A stretch of DNA of 64,000 bases. It comes from Daldinia sp. FL1419 (Eukaryota > Ascomycota > Sordariomycetes > Xylariales > Hypoxylaceae). The notes under the pieces were generated by a model. The model made no database searches and was not told the origin of the DNA. It saw only the letters and a program-made list of their open reading frames with translations. The stretch spans positions 62,001 to 126,000 of the forward strand of contig MU623354.1 in NCBI GenBank assembly GCA_025201765.1, given 5' to 3'. Position numbers and translations under genes: made by a program. Below, in pieces: positions 1 to 11,717 of this stretch. Position 1 is the stretch's first letter. Every line of letters begins with the position of its first letter.

Positions 1-849
1 GGTCGGAACGGTGGAGGAGCGCTTTGGCGGCGAAGAGCCCGATGTCCCGCACGCTGACGAGTTGGAGCTTGCGCGAGGCGGACATAGTGTTCCAGAGACT
101 GGCGAAGACCATGCCGAATGCGCCGCCGGGGTTGACTGTGGGGTTGTTAGGATGGTCGTTGCGCGGATACGGGGATGGTGGGGTTTATCGCAGGGGATGT
201 TAGAGGAGTGGTTAGAGGGGGACGGGGAGCGATTGGTGGTGTGAGGCCCTTGTGAGAAAGCGTAGAGGGCAAATTCAACTTGAGCTTGTATAGCTGGCTT
301 GTAAAAGGAGACTAATCACTTACAATTGTCCATAAAAGCGACTGGCCTCAATATCGTGTAAGTAAGCTTGCCGCCCGAGCCCTCCGCGACTGTACGCAGG
401 TGCAACTCCACATTGTGCTTCTCTGCAAAATGCGGGATGTCGGTAGGGGTATCCCAAGACTTTGGTTCGCCGCCACGGTCCACGCTCGAGAAGACGAAGT
501 GCGTTGGTTTCTTAGGCGAGCCATGTGCGCACGCCGCATCGATGAGATGTACGGCCTGCGGTTCCTCGTTTGGCGGCGTCGTATAGCTAAACACGGTATC
601 GATGTTGGGATGCTCTTTGAATATAGATTCTGGGTCCTTGGCGTCGCCTTCCACGACGGTTAGATCCAAAGTAGGGTACTTGGACGCTAGGGCTTGCGCT
701 TTAGGTGAAGAAGCCGTGCGAGTTAGTGCTAGAACTTTAATCTTGGCATGGGATGTAGTCAAGAGCTGATGAGAGAGCTCAGCGAGAACGGAACCCCCTT
801 GTTGGCCTGTTGCGCCGACAACGAGGATGGTGCATGGTGGTGTAGACAT
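1..849 (-). CDS. NmrA-like NAD(P)-binding oxidoreductase (5' part; runs off the window)
   Basis: Two exons are visible: 849-324 and 135 to beyond position 1. The intron (323-136, 188 bp) has donor GTAAGT and acceptor CAG, and splicing restores a phenylalanine in MDNFNPGG. The N-terminus MSTPPCTILVVGATGQQGGSV is a Rossmann nucleotide-binding loop (GxTGxQGG), followed by VEGDAKDPESI, the HFVFSSVD strand and YTILRPVAFMDN, the usual order in the NmrA/HSCARG family. Exon 2 continues with FGMVFASLWN and LQLVSVRDIG, again family-typical. About 220 residues are seen of a family usually near 300. These proteins bind NADP(H) and act as redox sensors or reductases; the substrate here is unknown. The family call is firm; the specific role is open. 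Confidence 0.88.
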
Positions 850-1840
850 GGCGTTGCTATTGTTCCAACGGAGAGGAGTGAAAATGGATTATGGGATAAG
901 AATATTGGCGGTAGCAAACTGGCTGGAGTTGGCCAAGGGTTAAAAGTTGCTGTTGAACGAAGCAGATGGTCCGTGGAAATGGATATTAATAAAGTTCTGT
1001 CAGGTTCGGATACCCCTAGAGTTACGCGGTCCACGAATACGGTCTAATTCTTTAGGGTTTCTCTTTACCAACGATTAAGATTTTAGTGATACGCATCTGC
1101 CGTGTGTCCTTCTAATTGTAAATACAATCTTCGAGCTGAGATAGAATCGGACGCATGTGACACCAGCCGGACAAAGCTGGCCCGAAGTCCTCCAGCTATA
1201 TGTGATGATTTATTGGGGGCGCAGCGCGAAACAAGGGCACGGCATAAACCTATCGATGAGGTCAATGATCCAAAGCCCAACCGCGCCACCAATTTAGCTT
1301 GGCCTCGATTTCGGTCCCGAGCTTTAGGTAGGGTGAATCGGGAACTTACCTACATACCTTACCTACACAGGGTAAACCTATGGGGCGTTTTAAAGATGCC
1401 GGTAACGAATTAAAGGAATAAAGGAGCACGGGTTGCGAGCCATACGCCCAAAGTTTGCTTAAAATCGTGCTGTCAATGTTTCGGAACACGCGTCAACGAT
1501 CTTTAATATGTCTTGCGCCTAGGTAGATCTGTGCGTATGATATACGACGTATGGTGAACATCGCGCAAATCCCATACCATTAGGTAGATACCTTAGGTAC
1601 CTACTTATCCAAAGTCGTAGAATATCGTAGAATATCGTATAGTACTAGACAGGTAGTCAAGTTGAAATCTGATTTAAAATCCAAATCTAAGCCCTTCGCT
1701 CTCTCCGCCATGCATATGCACCAGTGCCTCTCGTAATAAATGCATGCAGCGCCCGCACCGAGTCTAAAGTCGTTATCAATGCGCCACTGAATGCAAGAGT
1801 AATGAAATCGGTATCATTAATCGTCGTTCTGCAAATATCT
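850..1840. other. Intergenic, no gene seen
   Basis: This stretch lies between the 3' end of the siderophore acyltransferase gene and the start of the NmrA-like gene, both on the minus strand. Short open frames on both strands have no recognisable content. It contains a GTAGATACCTTAGGTACCTA-type motif near 1584-1603, one member of a family of TACCTA/TAGGTA motifs scattered through the window. Confidence 0.6.
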
Positions 1841-3399
1841 TCACATGGATGGACCGTCCCACGCGTCTCTCCTAAGTCGGCAGAGCCATGCTCGTTTATG
1901 CGGGAAAGATATTTCCCTTTCTTTCGCGAAAGCTCCGTTCTGGAGGTGCTGAATAAATCTATGCACGTATTAATAAACCGACGGAGATCCGCGTGTGGTG
2001 GTAAGACTCACTTCGTATTGTCAACCCGCGGCTCGAGGCAGATATTCATCGTACGGTAGTCTGCCTGTAAGCACCAGTGAACGATGCTCGATAGCCAGTG
2101 CTGAACTCTTCCTCGCGCCCACTCTTCACCAATCAACACATGAATACCTCTATCAAAGTCCTGTGCATCGTTGCCCATATAGCGTCCTAGATGATCTTCT
2201 TTCACCCAATAAATTTCGAAATATCCAAAAGGCACGCCGTCCCACATACCGATAGCAGGAAAGGAATGGCGCGACTGGAGAGCATTTGAAAGGAAGTTAG
2301 GTTGGTAGTCGCCCCAAAAGGCCTGGACTCTAGGGCTTGAAAGCCACATCTGAAGGAGGGAGGTGTCAGATAAGGTATTTAAGTGTGTGTTCTCCCGTTC
2401 GTTGGGCCCCATAGGTCCAAGGCAAGGAATAGGCTTCGGTGAGAGGGATGCTACTCGAAACGACAAGTACTTTCCCACACTAGGCACGAAGCGAGTATAG
2501 AAGACCTCACCCATGTGCGGTGGTTTCTGTCGCAGCGGATGCCGGACATTGTTAGTTATTATGTACTGCAATGGCGCGGGAGGGTAGTAGGTTGGGAGAT
2601 GGGAGGATGAGTGATAGGGTCCGATGGGGGAAGATGGCGCTTCGATAGCTAGCTGGTTGGATAACGTAGCTAGTTGGCCCACGTCACTTCTAACTGGGGA
2701 AGTAGGTCGGCTGCTATTGGGCGATCCGGGATACGAAGAGCTATGCCTCAGCGGCTGTAGAGTGAATAGAAATAGGCCGCTATGGATTTGCCAAAATGCT
2801 CGTCGGGTAACGAACATTCTGTCCCATCCATGATTATTTTCGCTAGAGCTCTCTCCGACGGCTGAGTCCAAACTTGATATCAAGCCCATTCGCTCTAGCT
2901 TCGGAATCATATTCCGCGTACGCAAGACGCCCTCCCGTTTGATCCTGATGCGCCACTCGCCCCTTGGCCTTGCTTCCGGAGGGGCGTACTTGGACTGTTC
3001 TGTTAAGACATATGGCGACGGTTCAGGCTGCTGGAAATACCAATAAAGAGTTACCCACAGGAACATGGCTATCTGTCGGGACTGACTGGCGTGAGGCTTA
3101 TACTCATTACTTGAGGGATTCGAGATGGACGATATGAAAATGGTATCGTTTTGCAAGGTCGGCTTGCTGTACTTGTGAATATGGCTGCGCCTAGAACGGG
3201 GTTCGTTCCCATCATCTTTGAGAGTGAGATCGTGAAGATGATCCTCGGGGTTATCTTCACTATGTATAACGACAGTCCAACCGACTGGGAATGGCCCGTG
3301 GTGGTGATTAAGCTCGTTGGATTTGAAGAATAGGCCAGAGAATACAGGCTGAACTGTGAAACTCTGGCCGTCTGGCAAGTGGACAATAGACGGAGCCAT
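1841..3399 (-). CDS. Siderophore N5-hydroxyornithine acyltransferase, SidF/SidL type
   Basis: Exons are 3399-2012 and 1958-1841; the 53-bp intron (2011-1959) has donor GTGAGT, a TATTAATAC branch-like element and acceptor TAG. The product is 501 residues. The C-terminal third (about 375-495) reads as a GNAT/AlcB-type acyltransferase: WDGVPFGYFEIYW, GIHVLIGEEWARGR, RTMNICLEPRVDN, and after the junction FIQHL and REISFPHKRAWL. The N-terminus (IVHLPDGQSFTVQPVF, FFKSNELN, FPVGWTVV) fits the fungal siderophore acylases. Such enzymes transfer an acyl group from acyl-CoA to N5-hydroxyornithine, giving the hydroxamates of ferricrocin, fusarinine or coprogen. Choosing SidL (acetyl) or SidF (anhydromevalonyl) needs phylogeny; the length and N-terminus make me lean to SidL. 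No NRPS or ornithine monooxygenase lies beside it. Confidence 0.87.
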
Positions 3400-4740
3400 T
3401 TGGTTTGTGAGAAAGATTAGACGATGAAAATTAGTTTAAGGTTGATATTATCTTGAAATCGCGTAGAAATTAAAATCTATATGAGGTGGGGGTTATCACT
3501 CATTTCACGACAAGGGATTCGCTGATAACGCTCAAGTACTAAAATGGGTAGCTCAACAGACGTCGTGCTCATGTGATGGATATGAGTCCGAGGGGTATTC
3601 AATAATATTTCATCGTGAGAAGTTGTAGAAGCCGAAAGAGAGAAGGGGGGAAAATAAAAATAAAAACAGATAAAAAAAGAAGATAAAATAAAATAAAATA
3701 CTCAAATGGCAAAATTGGATTTATGAACAGGCAAGTTAATGTCATTGATAAACTAATGTGGGACGATTTCTACATAATACCAACAAATACAAACGGCGAC
3801 TCCGTTTCGTTGACTTGACTTTTAGGAAACGTCATACCATTCGACCTTGGCAAGTGTGGGAAAAAAAAAAAGAAGGACAAATGTTAGCGGGGGTTTGCCA
3901 GTTTGCCGGGGGTTTTGGTGATTACGGAGACTTCCTATTAAAAACTTGTATGTCATGAGAGAGGGGGAATCAGGGGATTGTGGTGTTAGTGATGTTTACC
4001 TAGTGATGTTTAACCTAGTAGGTAGTTTTAGGGCTATTTAGTATAGGGCAGGTAGGGGTCTTGGGGTCATCTTTGATCCAGAATTTCCCCAGATTCTTCC
4101 CTCCCCCGACCCTGACAGCCGCATGCATCCATCATCACATCGTAGTTGCGTACCTAAGTACCTATGTAATCTACTAATCTACAGCCCTAAGGGCAAACAG
4201 AAATAGTGGCGTATATCATATCATTAGTACCAGACCATATCCAATAAAAGCTCGATTATTGTTAAGCAATGTATTACCGTAAAAGTTGAGCGTACAAACA
4301 CCATTTGGCAAACGGAAGATATTAAACCCTCGGGTCCTTTCCCATCAAGATATAATCAATAAATTGGCGAAGCCGAGAATATAAGTTTGCAGCTGACACT
4401 ATTTCCCAGCAAGAATAAGCATGCGCAAATTAGATACCCGCGGTACAATTTATAAAATATTTTAGGTTCCGTATATTCGTTTTCAAGAGATATTAATGAT
4501 GGATAGAAAATCGGTGTTTGCTCAAATTAGAATGAAGCAAGGAAAGCAGGATGCGGTTTTCAGCCTAGCAGCCTAGCAGCCCTATTTCGATATCGCCTTC
4601 TGTTAATAACCCCGCTAAAATCTCGTATCTTCATACTAAAATGAGGGGTGATGAGATATGCAACAATTGGATATTTGTGAGGGGTGGAACCAATTTTTTT
4701 ACGTCTGTCTCATTTTGATAAGTTGATAAGGGGACAAGGG

Positions 4741-4764
4741 ACCCGATCATCGACCCGATCATCG
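4741..4764. repeat. 12-bp tandem duplication in the lyase promoter
   Basis: The unit ACCCGATCATCG occurs twice head to tail, directly upstream of the TGAGTCA site. It is one of many short tandem duplications in noncoding parts of this window. Confidence 0.9.
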
Positions 4765-4777
4765 ACACTTCTTCGTA

Positions 4778-4784
4778 TGAGTCA
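4778..4784. promoter_or_regulatory. TGAGTCA element, Gcn4/CPC1/CpcA consensus
   Basis: A perfect TGASTCA palindrome lies 88 bp before the argininosuccinate lyase start codon. In yeasts and moulds the bZIP activator of cross-pathway amino-acid control (Gcn4, CPC1, CpcA) binds this heptamer in amino-acid biosynthetic promoters, arginine genes included. That it works here is inferred from position and gene identity. Confidence 0.7.
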
Positions 4785-4871
4785 CCCAACAACTTTATAC
4801 ATCATCATAACCCGATCGATACCGCTATATTCTTCTTCTCCCTCTTCTCCGATAAGCGAGCAGCGTAAATC

Positions 4872-6512
4872 ATGGCGTCAAATACTAAACCCGGAGAGAA
4901 TATGCTATGGGGGGGCCGCTTCACTGGTACGTGGTGATACCTTGTATTTGTTTTTCTACGATAGTGCAACCACTTCGACGAGTGGCAACAACATTGTACA
5001 AACTTACCTGCAAATGTCGTGATCGAGAGAAGTTTTCACTTTTTTAGCATAGTATGCTAATACTTGTCCTAGGTGGCCTCGACCCTCTCATGGTGTCTTA
5101 CAACGAGAGTATCCACTTCGATAAGAAGCTCTACAAACAAGACATCCTGGGTAGCATCGCCTTCGCTCGGGCTAACAAGAAGGGTGGCATTATAACAGAA
5201 GATGAATTCAACAAGATCGAAAAGGGCCTGCAAGCTGTCATGCAAGAGTGGGATAATGGCTCCTTTGTCATTGTACCCGGCGTAGACGAGGTGTGTATAC
5301 GCATTTGTATTGATATTTGCTCTACTTGAGAATTTCAAACCCGGGGTAGGAGAGGCAAATCAACTAATCTTATATGAAAAGGACATACACACAGCCAATG
5401 AGCGCCGACTGGGCGAGATCATCGGAAAAGAAGTAGCTGGTAAGCTACACACTGGACGTAGCCGCAACGAACAAGTGGCATGCGACATGCGTATGTGGCT
5501 GCGAGACGAGCTGCGTAAGATTGAAGGCCACATCATAACCTTCCTCCAAGTCGCCGCAGACCGTTCCGAGAGCGAGGTTGACCACGTCATGCCCGGGTAC
5601 ACACACCTGCAGCGTGCTCAGCCGATCCGCTGGAGCCATTGGGTCATGTCGTATAGTTTGGCTTTCGCCAGCGACCTGGAGAGACTACGTGAGGTTGTTA
5701 AGCGTGTCAACAAGAGCCCACTTGGATGCGGTGCTCTCGCAGGTAACCCGTTCAACATCGACCGCGACATGATGGCCGAAGAGCTGGGCTTCGAGGGGTT
5801 ACTGTGGAACTCGATGGGTGGAGTAGCGGATAGAGACTTCGTCGCGGAGACCCTGCAGTGGGCGTCGATGCTTATGCAGCACGTTTCGCGATGGGCTGAA
5901 GATCTTATTATTTACTCGACCGCCGAATTTGGCTTCGTGCGGTTAGCCGACGCATACTCGACTGGCAGCTCACTTATGCCGCAGAAGAAGAACCCGGATA
6001 GCTTGGAATTGCTGCGGGGTAAGAGTGGCCGTGTGTTTGGCCAGATGGCTGGTTTCATGACAACCCTTAAGGGTCTGCCTAGCACATACAACAAAGACCT
6101 ACAGGAGAGTTGGGAGGCCATGCTGGACACAGTCAAGACGGTTAGCGACAGCGTGCAGATTGCGACAGGCGTGCTGGCCACCCTCGACATCAAGCCCGAG
6201 AAGATGCGGGCTGCTCTCGACCCCTTTATGCTCGCCACCGACATTGCCGATTACCTCGTCCGCAAGGGCGTGCCGTTCCGCGAGACGCATCACATCTCAG
6301 GCCGCGTAGTCGCCCTGTCGGAGAAGACCGATACACCCATGAATGAGCTTACATATGATCAACTCAAGTCGATCGACGCCCGTTTCGAGAAGGATATTGC
6401 GGAGTATTTCGACTACGAGCGTAGCGTTGAGATGCGATCTGCCAAGGGTGGCACTAGCAAGGAGAGCGTTCTAGAACAGATCAAGGTTCTAAGACAAATT
6501 CTTAATGCTTAA
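4872..6512 (+). CDS. ARG4: Argininosuccinate lyase
   Basis: Three exons: 4872-4926, 5073-5290 and 5382-6512. Introns are 146 and 91 bp with GTACGT and GTGTGT donors. The product is 467 residues, the normal length of the family. The protein opens with LWGGRFTGGLDPLM and carries HTGRSRNEQVACDMRMW, PGYTHLQRAQP and the fumarase/aspartase signature GSSLMPQKKNPDS, whose serine is the usual catalytic base loop. It cleaves argininosuccinate to arginine and fumarate, the last step of arginine synthesis, as a homotetramer. The start is fixed by the short first exon (MASNTKPGENMLWGGRFT), which supplies the conserved N-terminal motif. The gene converges on MCU, with 283 bp between stop codons. Nothing is missing from the active site. 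Confidence 0.97.
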
Positions 6513-6795
6513 TATTATGGATTTTTTTGGTTTTTTTTTTTTTATCGGCTAGGCGGTTTCTATATGATAAACTCCGGAGGATGAGAGTCAAAATCGTGCG
6601 TTTTTCCTAGGGGCAGTCCCCGTGATCTATAAAGATGATGGGGGGGGATAGGTATAGACAAAAAACGGCTTTTTGCCCCAAATATCGGCGGTTTATGCGC
6701 ATCACTATTCATGACACGAGATTTACGAATTCGATGTCAAGCAGAATAAGTTACAAGCTATTCTACAGGTATGTTCTATGTGTATGAGGCGGGTA

Positions 6796-8384
6796 TCATG
6801 ACTCATTATCGCTTTTGTCCGGCTTATGTCTCGCATTTTCCTTGCGATCCTTGTCCTCGCGCTCGCGATCTCTCTCGCCCTTCTGCTCCTCGTGTTCGAG
6901 TACTTCCTTGACATCTTGACCACCGAGATCCGTCATTTCATCCCAATCGACGTCGTATTCTTCCGCTATGGTTCTAATCTCCTGCCTCAATGAGTTCGCG
7001 TCGTGGACCAAACTCTCCCACCTTCGCAGGTCAAATCCGCGTTCTTGGTACAAGATATTTTGCCTTCGCGAAACCGTAATCCTGAGCGCGGCCTGGTAGC
7101 TGAGGTCCTTGCTGATGAACAGGAACCACAAGTAACCGCCCATGATCATCGTTAGGCCGGCAAGATACGTAACAGGCTCCATCAAATCCCAGCCAAGATC
7201 AGTCTGATATGCATGCCATGTCAGCTCTATTCTTATAACTCTCAAGACTTCACAGTTCCATGTCAAGCGAGATACAATGGGGGTTGGTGTACTTACGTGG
7301 AATGTTAGGAAGTAGACGGTCCCCCACCAGGACGACAACGCTACGAAACCGGCTTTTGCAATCCGATGCGCGCCGCGGTGCGCCAACATATCGCATTCGT
7401 GCTTGATCTTGGAAAGCTCCTCGATTTTGCGGGACATGCGGCGTAGCCGGACGTGCATGTAATGCGTACGGTCGTTGAAACTAGGGACACCGACGCGCAT
7501 CTCCGTGTTGTGTCCGGAAATCTCAATCGCGAACTCGCGGCCGCGCGCCGCGTCCCGGATGAAGTCGCCTATCTCTGTCGAACTACTCCAACGCACCCAG
7601 TCCTTGTGCTCGGCGGGAGTATTCGCACCCTCGCGCCCCAAACCCGAGTACGACGCGATATTGGGCTTTTCTGTCCCAATACCGATCTTCTGCCCCGTCT
7701 CGTCGCGCTCGGATCCCTCAGCTAGGAAGTATACGCTAGGCATCTTCTCGCGGCCGTCACTGTCACGAACGGGCGGGAGCTCAGCTTGGATCAGGCGCTC
7801 GAGGTAGGAGAGGGGTTGTTGGGGGTGGACGAGCAGGGCTAGGGGTTGGATGTCTTCGTTTTGCGCGAGGGAGCGGAATTCACCCTTGTTGCCGTGCTCG
7901 TCGTGGGTCGCGTCGACGGGGAGAGGGAGGATCAGTTTGAGGAGTCGGGTTGGTGTGGTTAGGAGTTTGCCTAGGCGACTATTAGTCCATTGGATCGTGT
8001 AAAGGCCAACGGAGCGTATGGAATACCCTTAGTCATGGCCTTGTTCATGTTCCGTCTCGACTTGTTAACAGGAGGCTCGTCAGCGCCTTCCCGCTGCCAG
8101 GGACGCTTGATCTGCTGTTTTGTAGCATCCTCAATTCCGGCCGCTACTTCTTCCTCGTGCGCTTCTTGGTCTCTTTGGTTTGTTTCTCTTGCTGTCTCGT
8201 CGCTAAGCTTTTCTTTTCTCGTATGCGCCGTGACCGAAAAACACCGATACGACAGAGGTATCGTTAGATTCGCTTTCTGTATCGGAATTAAATTCGAGAT
8301 GCATGTATTGGCAAGACGACAGCTGGCGAACTGCCGTATGCTCGAAGCTGTCAACTGCGAGTACGCTCTAAACGCATAGCTCAT
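6796..8384 (-). CDS. MCU: Mitochondrial calcium uniporter pore subunit (MCU)
   Basis: Exons are 8384-8027, 7970-7297 and 7203-6796, giving 479 residues. Intron 1 (56 bp) splices MTKG to KLLTTPTRLLKL; intron 2 (93 bp, a multiple of three) has no stop, so unspliced translation would hide it, but GTAAGT and CAG ends join FH to TDLGWDLMEP. Residues 1-57 are rich in R, S and A with no acidic residue, as in a mitochondrial presequence. A matrix domain follows, then a coiled coil around RRMSRKIEELSKI, TM1 (AGFVALSSWWGTVYFLTF), the pore signature WDLMEPVTY (about 349-357) and TM2. The family motif is WDxMEP; its Asp and Glu, which form the calcium filter, are intact. The C-terminus is long and charged (ER/DK-rich). 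It conducts Ca2+ across the inner mitochondrial membrane. Confidence 0.95.
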
Positions 8385-10223
8385 CGCGTTCTATTTCCTA
8401 CGATGTTTCTCTAGTTAATTATTGTTATCCACTCATTCACAAGCCAATTTTCTTACCTCTTTGCCTCACTCAGCTCTAGAAAGCTGGCGGATTAAAAGCT
8501 CCAGAGAATGTTTGACGTCGCAGAATGAATTGTCCTTGCTGGCTGTTTCGTACTTGTTTCGCTCATGACGTCACTCGGCGTTATCTCTTTCTGGTTTCTA
8601 GACTCAGTAAGGTTAGAGTAGTCGATACAGCACGTGATCGTTCTTCGTTTTGCCCTTGGTTAATACTAGCAGAATTACATAAGCGGTAATTTAAACGATA
8701 TTTTCCAGATTTATAGCGGGTCTCGTTTTCAAAAGCTTGACAAACGAAAATCCAACGAAGTCATAAGGTAGTTGTCGATACTCGATACGCAACGATGCGC
8801 TGCAATCATACCTAGGTAGCTACGGCGCTCCATCTTTGTGCATATATTACGCCATTAGGGATCAATCTTGTTGCTTTGCTAAATTTAAACTGTCGGTACG
8901 AAGAATCCCTTGGGCGAAATGCATTTCGTCTTCAAAGGAGATCTATCTCTTATGCGAGTAAAGGTGCGCCACATGTAAGGCTTCATTGATCAACCGTCTA
9001 AGCCGAGCGCCACAAGATACTTGGCAGCGAAATCAGTGAAGGAGTCAAAGGTTGTTATATTAATCTTATTTGTTCAACTTGGCCAGGCCTAATCCCTTAC
9101 CGACGTCGGTTTCATATAACTCAAGTCTTAACACGATGTTAGTCGACAACGAAAGAATGTTGTGAAACTGCTTGCGCCACTTTGAAAACCCAGTAAAGGC
9201 AGCTGGAGAGATCACTGGCGAAATGAACTGCTGGTTCCAAAATCCGTTTGGATCTTGGCCTCACTTGGCTTCGTTAGGCTACCCGATAGTCGACTTTACG
9301 AATAATTTAGTAACTATCAAATCTCTCCAAGGGGTAGTAGTTATCACGATGGACGAATCCATATTTGGATATATATTTTTTTACGAATTCAAACAAATTC
9401 TAACACATTTTAATGGCACCTGTTATATAATTAGGCGAGTATCAATTTGTTAATCTTTTTTTCTTTTTTTTTTTTTTTTCTTGATCTGGCGGCCCTTGTC
9501 GAGGCGTCTATTTATAGGACTAGTCGATCCTCCACCTCTGCAGTACCATAGCCCTATGCCGTTTACCAATCGAAGAATGGGCTGTGTCTCATGACAGAAC
9601 CAATCAGAGCCAATCATGAATATCCAAACGCGCGTTTCGCCTAGCGCTACATAGTCGACCCTGCTACCGTCCTACCATTCTTATTCCAGGGACATATCTG
9701 CTGCCAACACGGCTGTCTCGGATACATGTAGGACTTTGCTAATGTTATTATATATGAGACATAGGTACGCTTCGGGGGCCGTCAGGCGAGCGTCGTTGGA
9801 GATCTAAAATCGTACATAGGTAGAATACCACCCGTAGCTAGCTAGGTAGCTCTTTGATGTATTCAGAGTTACTACCTACAATAACTACAGTAATAAACAA
9901 TCCTACCTTTATTCGACAACCATTATATTCTTTGAAGATATTCTACGCTGTTCGCTTTATACCCGTTTTCATTATACAAAGAGCCTCATCCAACAGGCAT
10001 CCGCATCACTGCCTAGTTAAAGTGGCCTTGCTGACGCCTTACCTAACACTTCGATCCAATATTATTTCCTATTCTTACCTACCTCTTATTCTTACCTGCC
10101 TATTCATCCATCTTACGACTTCATCCCATATACCTTTTCTATCGGTATTACTACTGAGTACCTAGTTATAGACTCGCTTCGCTCTCATATATAATACCTT
10201 GACAATCCCGAATATACGACAAG
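8385..10223. other. Intergenic, MCU promoter side; no gene seen
   Basis: A CACGTG E-box-like palindrome lies at 8631-8636, about 250 bp upstream of the MCU start. A T-rich tract occupies about 9445-9480. Open frames here (for example 9172-9453) have no recognisable protein features. Confidence 0.55.
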
Positions 10224-10484
10224 ATGTCCGACGCAGTGGGTTCCATGACTGTTAACAGCAGCTTCCTAAAAGATTTCATCATCGCCATCGCAGTGGCAGC
10301 TGTTTCAACTGTCGTCGTTCTAACCATCGTCTGTCTCCTCGCACAATGTGGACCGCGATTTTTCCCCCGAATCCGCAGGAGAGAGCAGTGGCTTTCTCCA
10401 ACACTCGAAGAGGGATACCATGGACAGTCCCATCCAGATCTTCCATTAGTACCAAGCGGTTGGCAACGGAAAGAATATTCGTGA
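10224..10484 (+). CDS. Putative small single-span membrane protein
   Basis: This is an 86-codon frame with a good start context (ACAAGATG). Residues 1-16 are polar, about 17-41 form one hydrophobic helix (FIIAIAVAAVSTVVVLTIV), then a basic patch RFFPRIRRRE follows directly and a polar proline-containing tail ends in RKEYS. The basic flank after the helix predicts a cytoplasmic C-terminus. I recognise no family. The helix composition and the topology signal argue for a real gene, but it is short and single-exon, and the opposite strand is also open (10166-10507), so chance cannot be excluded. Confidence 0.45.
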   Translation: MSDAVGSMTVNSSFLKDFIIAIAVAAVSTVVVLTIVCLLAQCGPRFFPRIRRREQWLSPTLEEGYHGQSHPDLPLVPSGWQRKEYS

Positions 10485-11717
10485 AAGCTTGATCGATCGG
10501 TCACCACGAAATAAGAAATTGCCGCGCCGACTATTAGTCAACGAGCGCGAGAATGTCATCGACTGGTTGACATGGTAGAGATAGCCTATCTATCTTTACC
10601 TACCCCTCTACGCGACACGGCCGGTGAGAGTTTCGAAAGTTAAGCGCCGGGCTACCTAAGCTATATTAGGCTCGACGTTAACTTCATTTTACCTCACTCG
10701 CTCCATGCGATATTCGAAACAGATATCACAAGCCGTCACTAGTCTCAAAACAGAAAGAGAGGTTGTTTCAATCGCATAAAATCAGATGAGCCTAAGAAGC
10801 TCCAAGACATCGCGATTATATTTGTTGGTCTTTGGAAGGAAGGCTCATCCAATAGATGGCAACTAATAGGGCGAATATTCGTCTGTGAATCTGGAAGATT
10901 TCAGGGCTGGTCGTATTTGCGAATGCTATCAGTGGCAACTCATAGCGATTTGTTCTATTAAGACGTTATTATCTATTTGCCGCGGGATAGGATATACCCC
11001 CCTTCACATAGACATGGGAATAGTTATGGCATGGGAATGGTTATGGCATGGGCAATGCATTTATATCAGGAGATAGCATATGACATAGCATATAGAAATA
11101 GATACCTGGCTCTCCGCGAGGCCAAAGAATAAATTCAAGCTTTTTTGTCTTCACCTTTTCCACTTAGTAACGAGGCTTTGTCCAACTATGTCTTTGGTTT
11201 ACGGGCTTGCTGTCTCAATTCTCCCTGACGTTAAATATACCGGTCAGCCGGCCGAGTTGTTTAGAGTGATCCCCCCTCAGCCCCATTGTATTGTATGATA
11301 CCAACCCCGATCGACCGCCCTTATCAAATCTCACGAGCGAATTGAATAACAAGTCTTGTCTTCGCTAATGGCGCGCGAAACCTTGCTAGCACCCTGACAT
11401 TTGTGGTTAGACATCTCCCTAGGGCAGCGTTCCAACTTTTCATAAAAGCCTGCCACTGGTTTTTTCGTATCACCCTCCGAGTCTATTTCCGTTCTATCAG
11501 CAAGGTGGCCGTCCCAGTCCAGGCAACAGCAAAAGACCACTATAATGCAAAATACATGGCAGTTAGTCCATTCACACGAGAGGCATAATTAATATCACAT
11601 CGTTGAATGATCCGTATAAAGCCCTTCTTGGACTGATTGATGATGACCGGTACTAGTGGACTGAGATCACAGACTATTATTGTAGCCGATGGTCGACGTC
11701 AGCATACTTGAATTAAT
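10485..11717. other. Intergenic; possible gene remnant only
   Basis: No intact gene is seen. A minus-strand frame at 11331-11540 (containing LDWDGHLADRTEID and KPVAGFYEKLERCPR) looks protein-like and may be the 3' end of the decayed ankyrin-type gene next to it, but the link is not proven. Confidence 0.4.

Larger units (their letters stand above)
3400..4871. promoter_or_regulatory. Divergent intergenic region between the siderophore acyltransferase and argininosuccinate lyase
   Basis: This 1.47-kb region separates two divergent starts, so it should hold both promoters. Seen in it are an A-rich track at about 3645-3702 (AAAATA-type repeats), several TGATAA half-sites (for example near 3525 and 4726) but no complete ATCWGATAA, a tandem duplicate at 4741-4764, and a TGAGTCA element near the lyase. 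No convincing gene is present. Confidence 0.6.

Noticed and set aside
6799..6805. TGACTCA, a Gcn4-type heptamer near the MCU stop codon
   Set aside because: It sits at the 3' end between two convergent genes, so it is not placed to regulate either.
10166..10507. 113-codon minus-strand frame
   Set aside because: Antisense to the better candidate at 10224-10484, which has a membrane helix and good start context.
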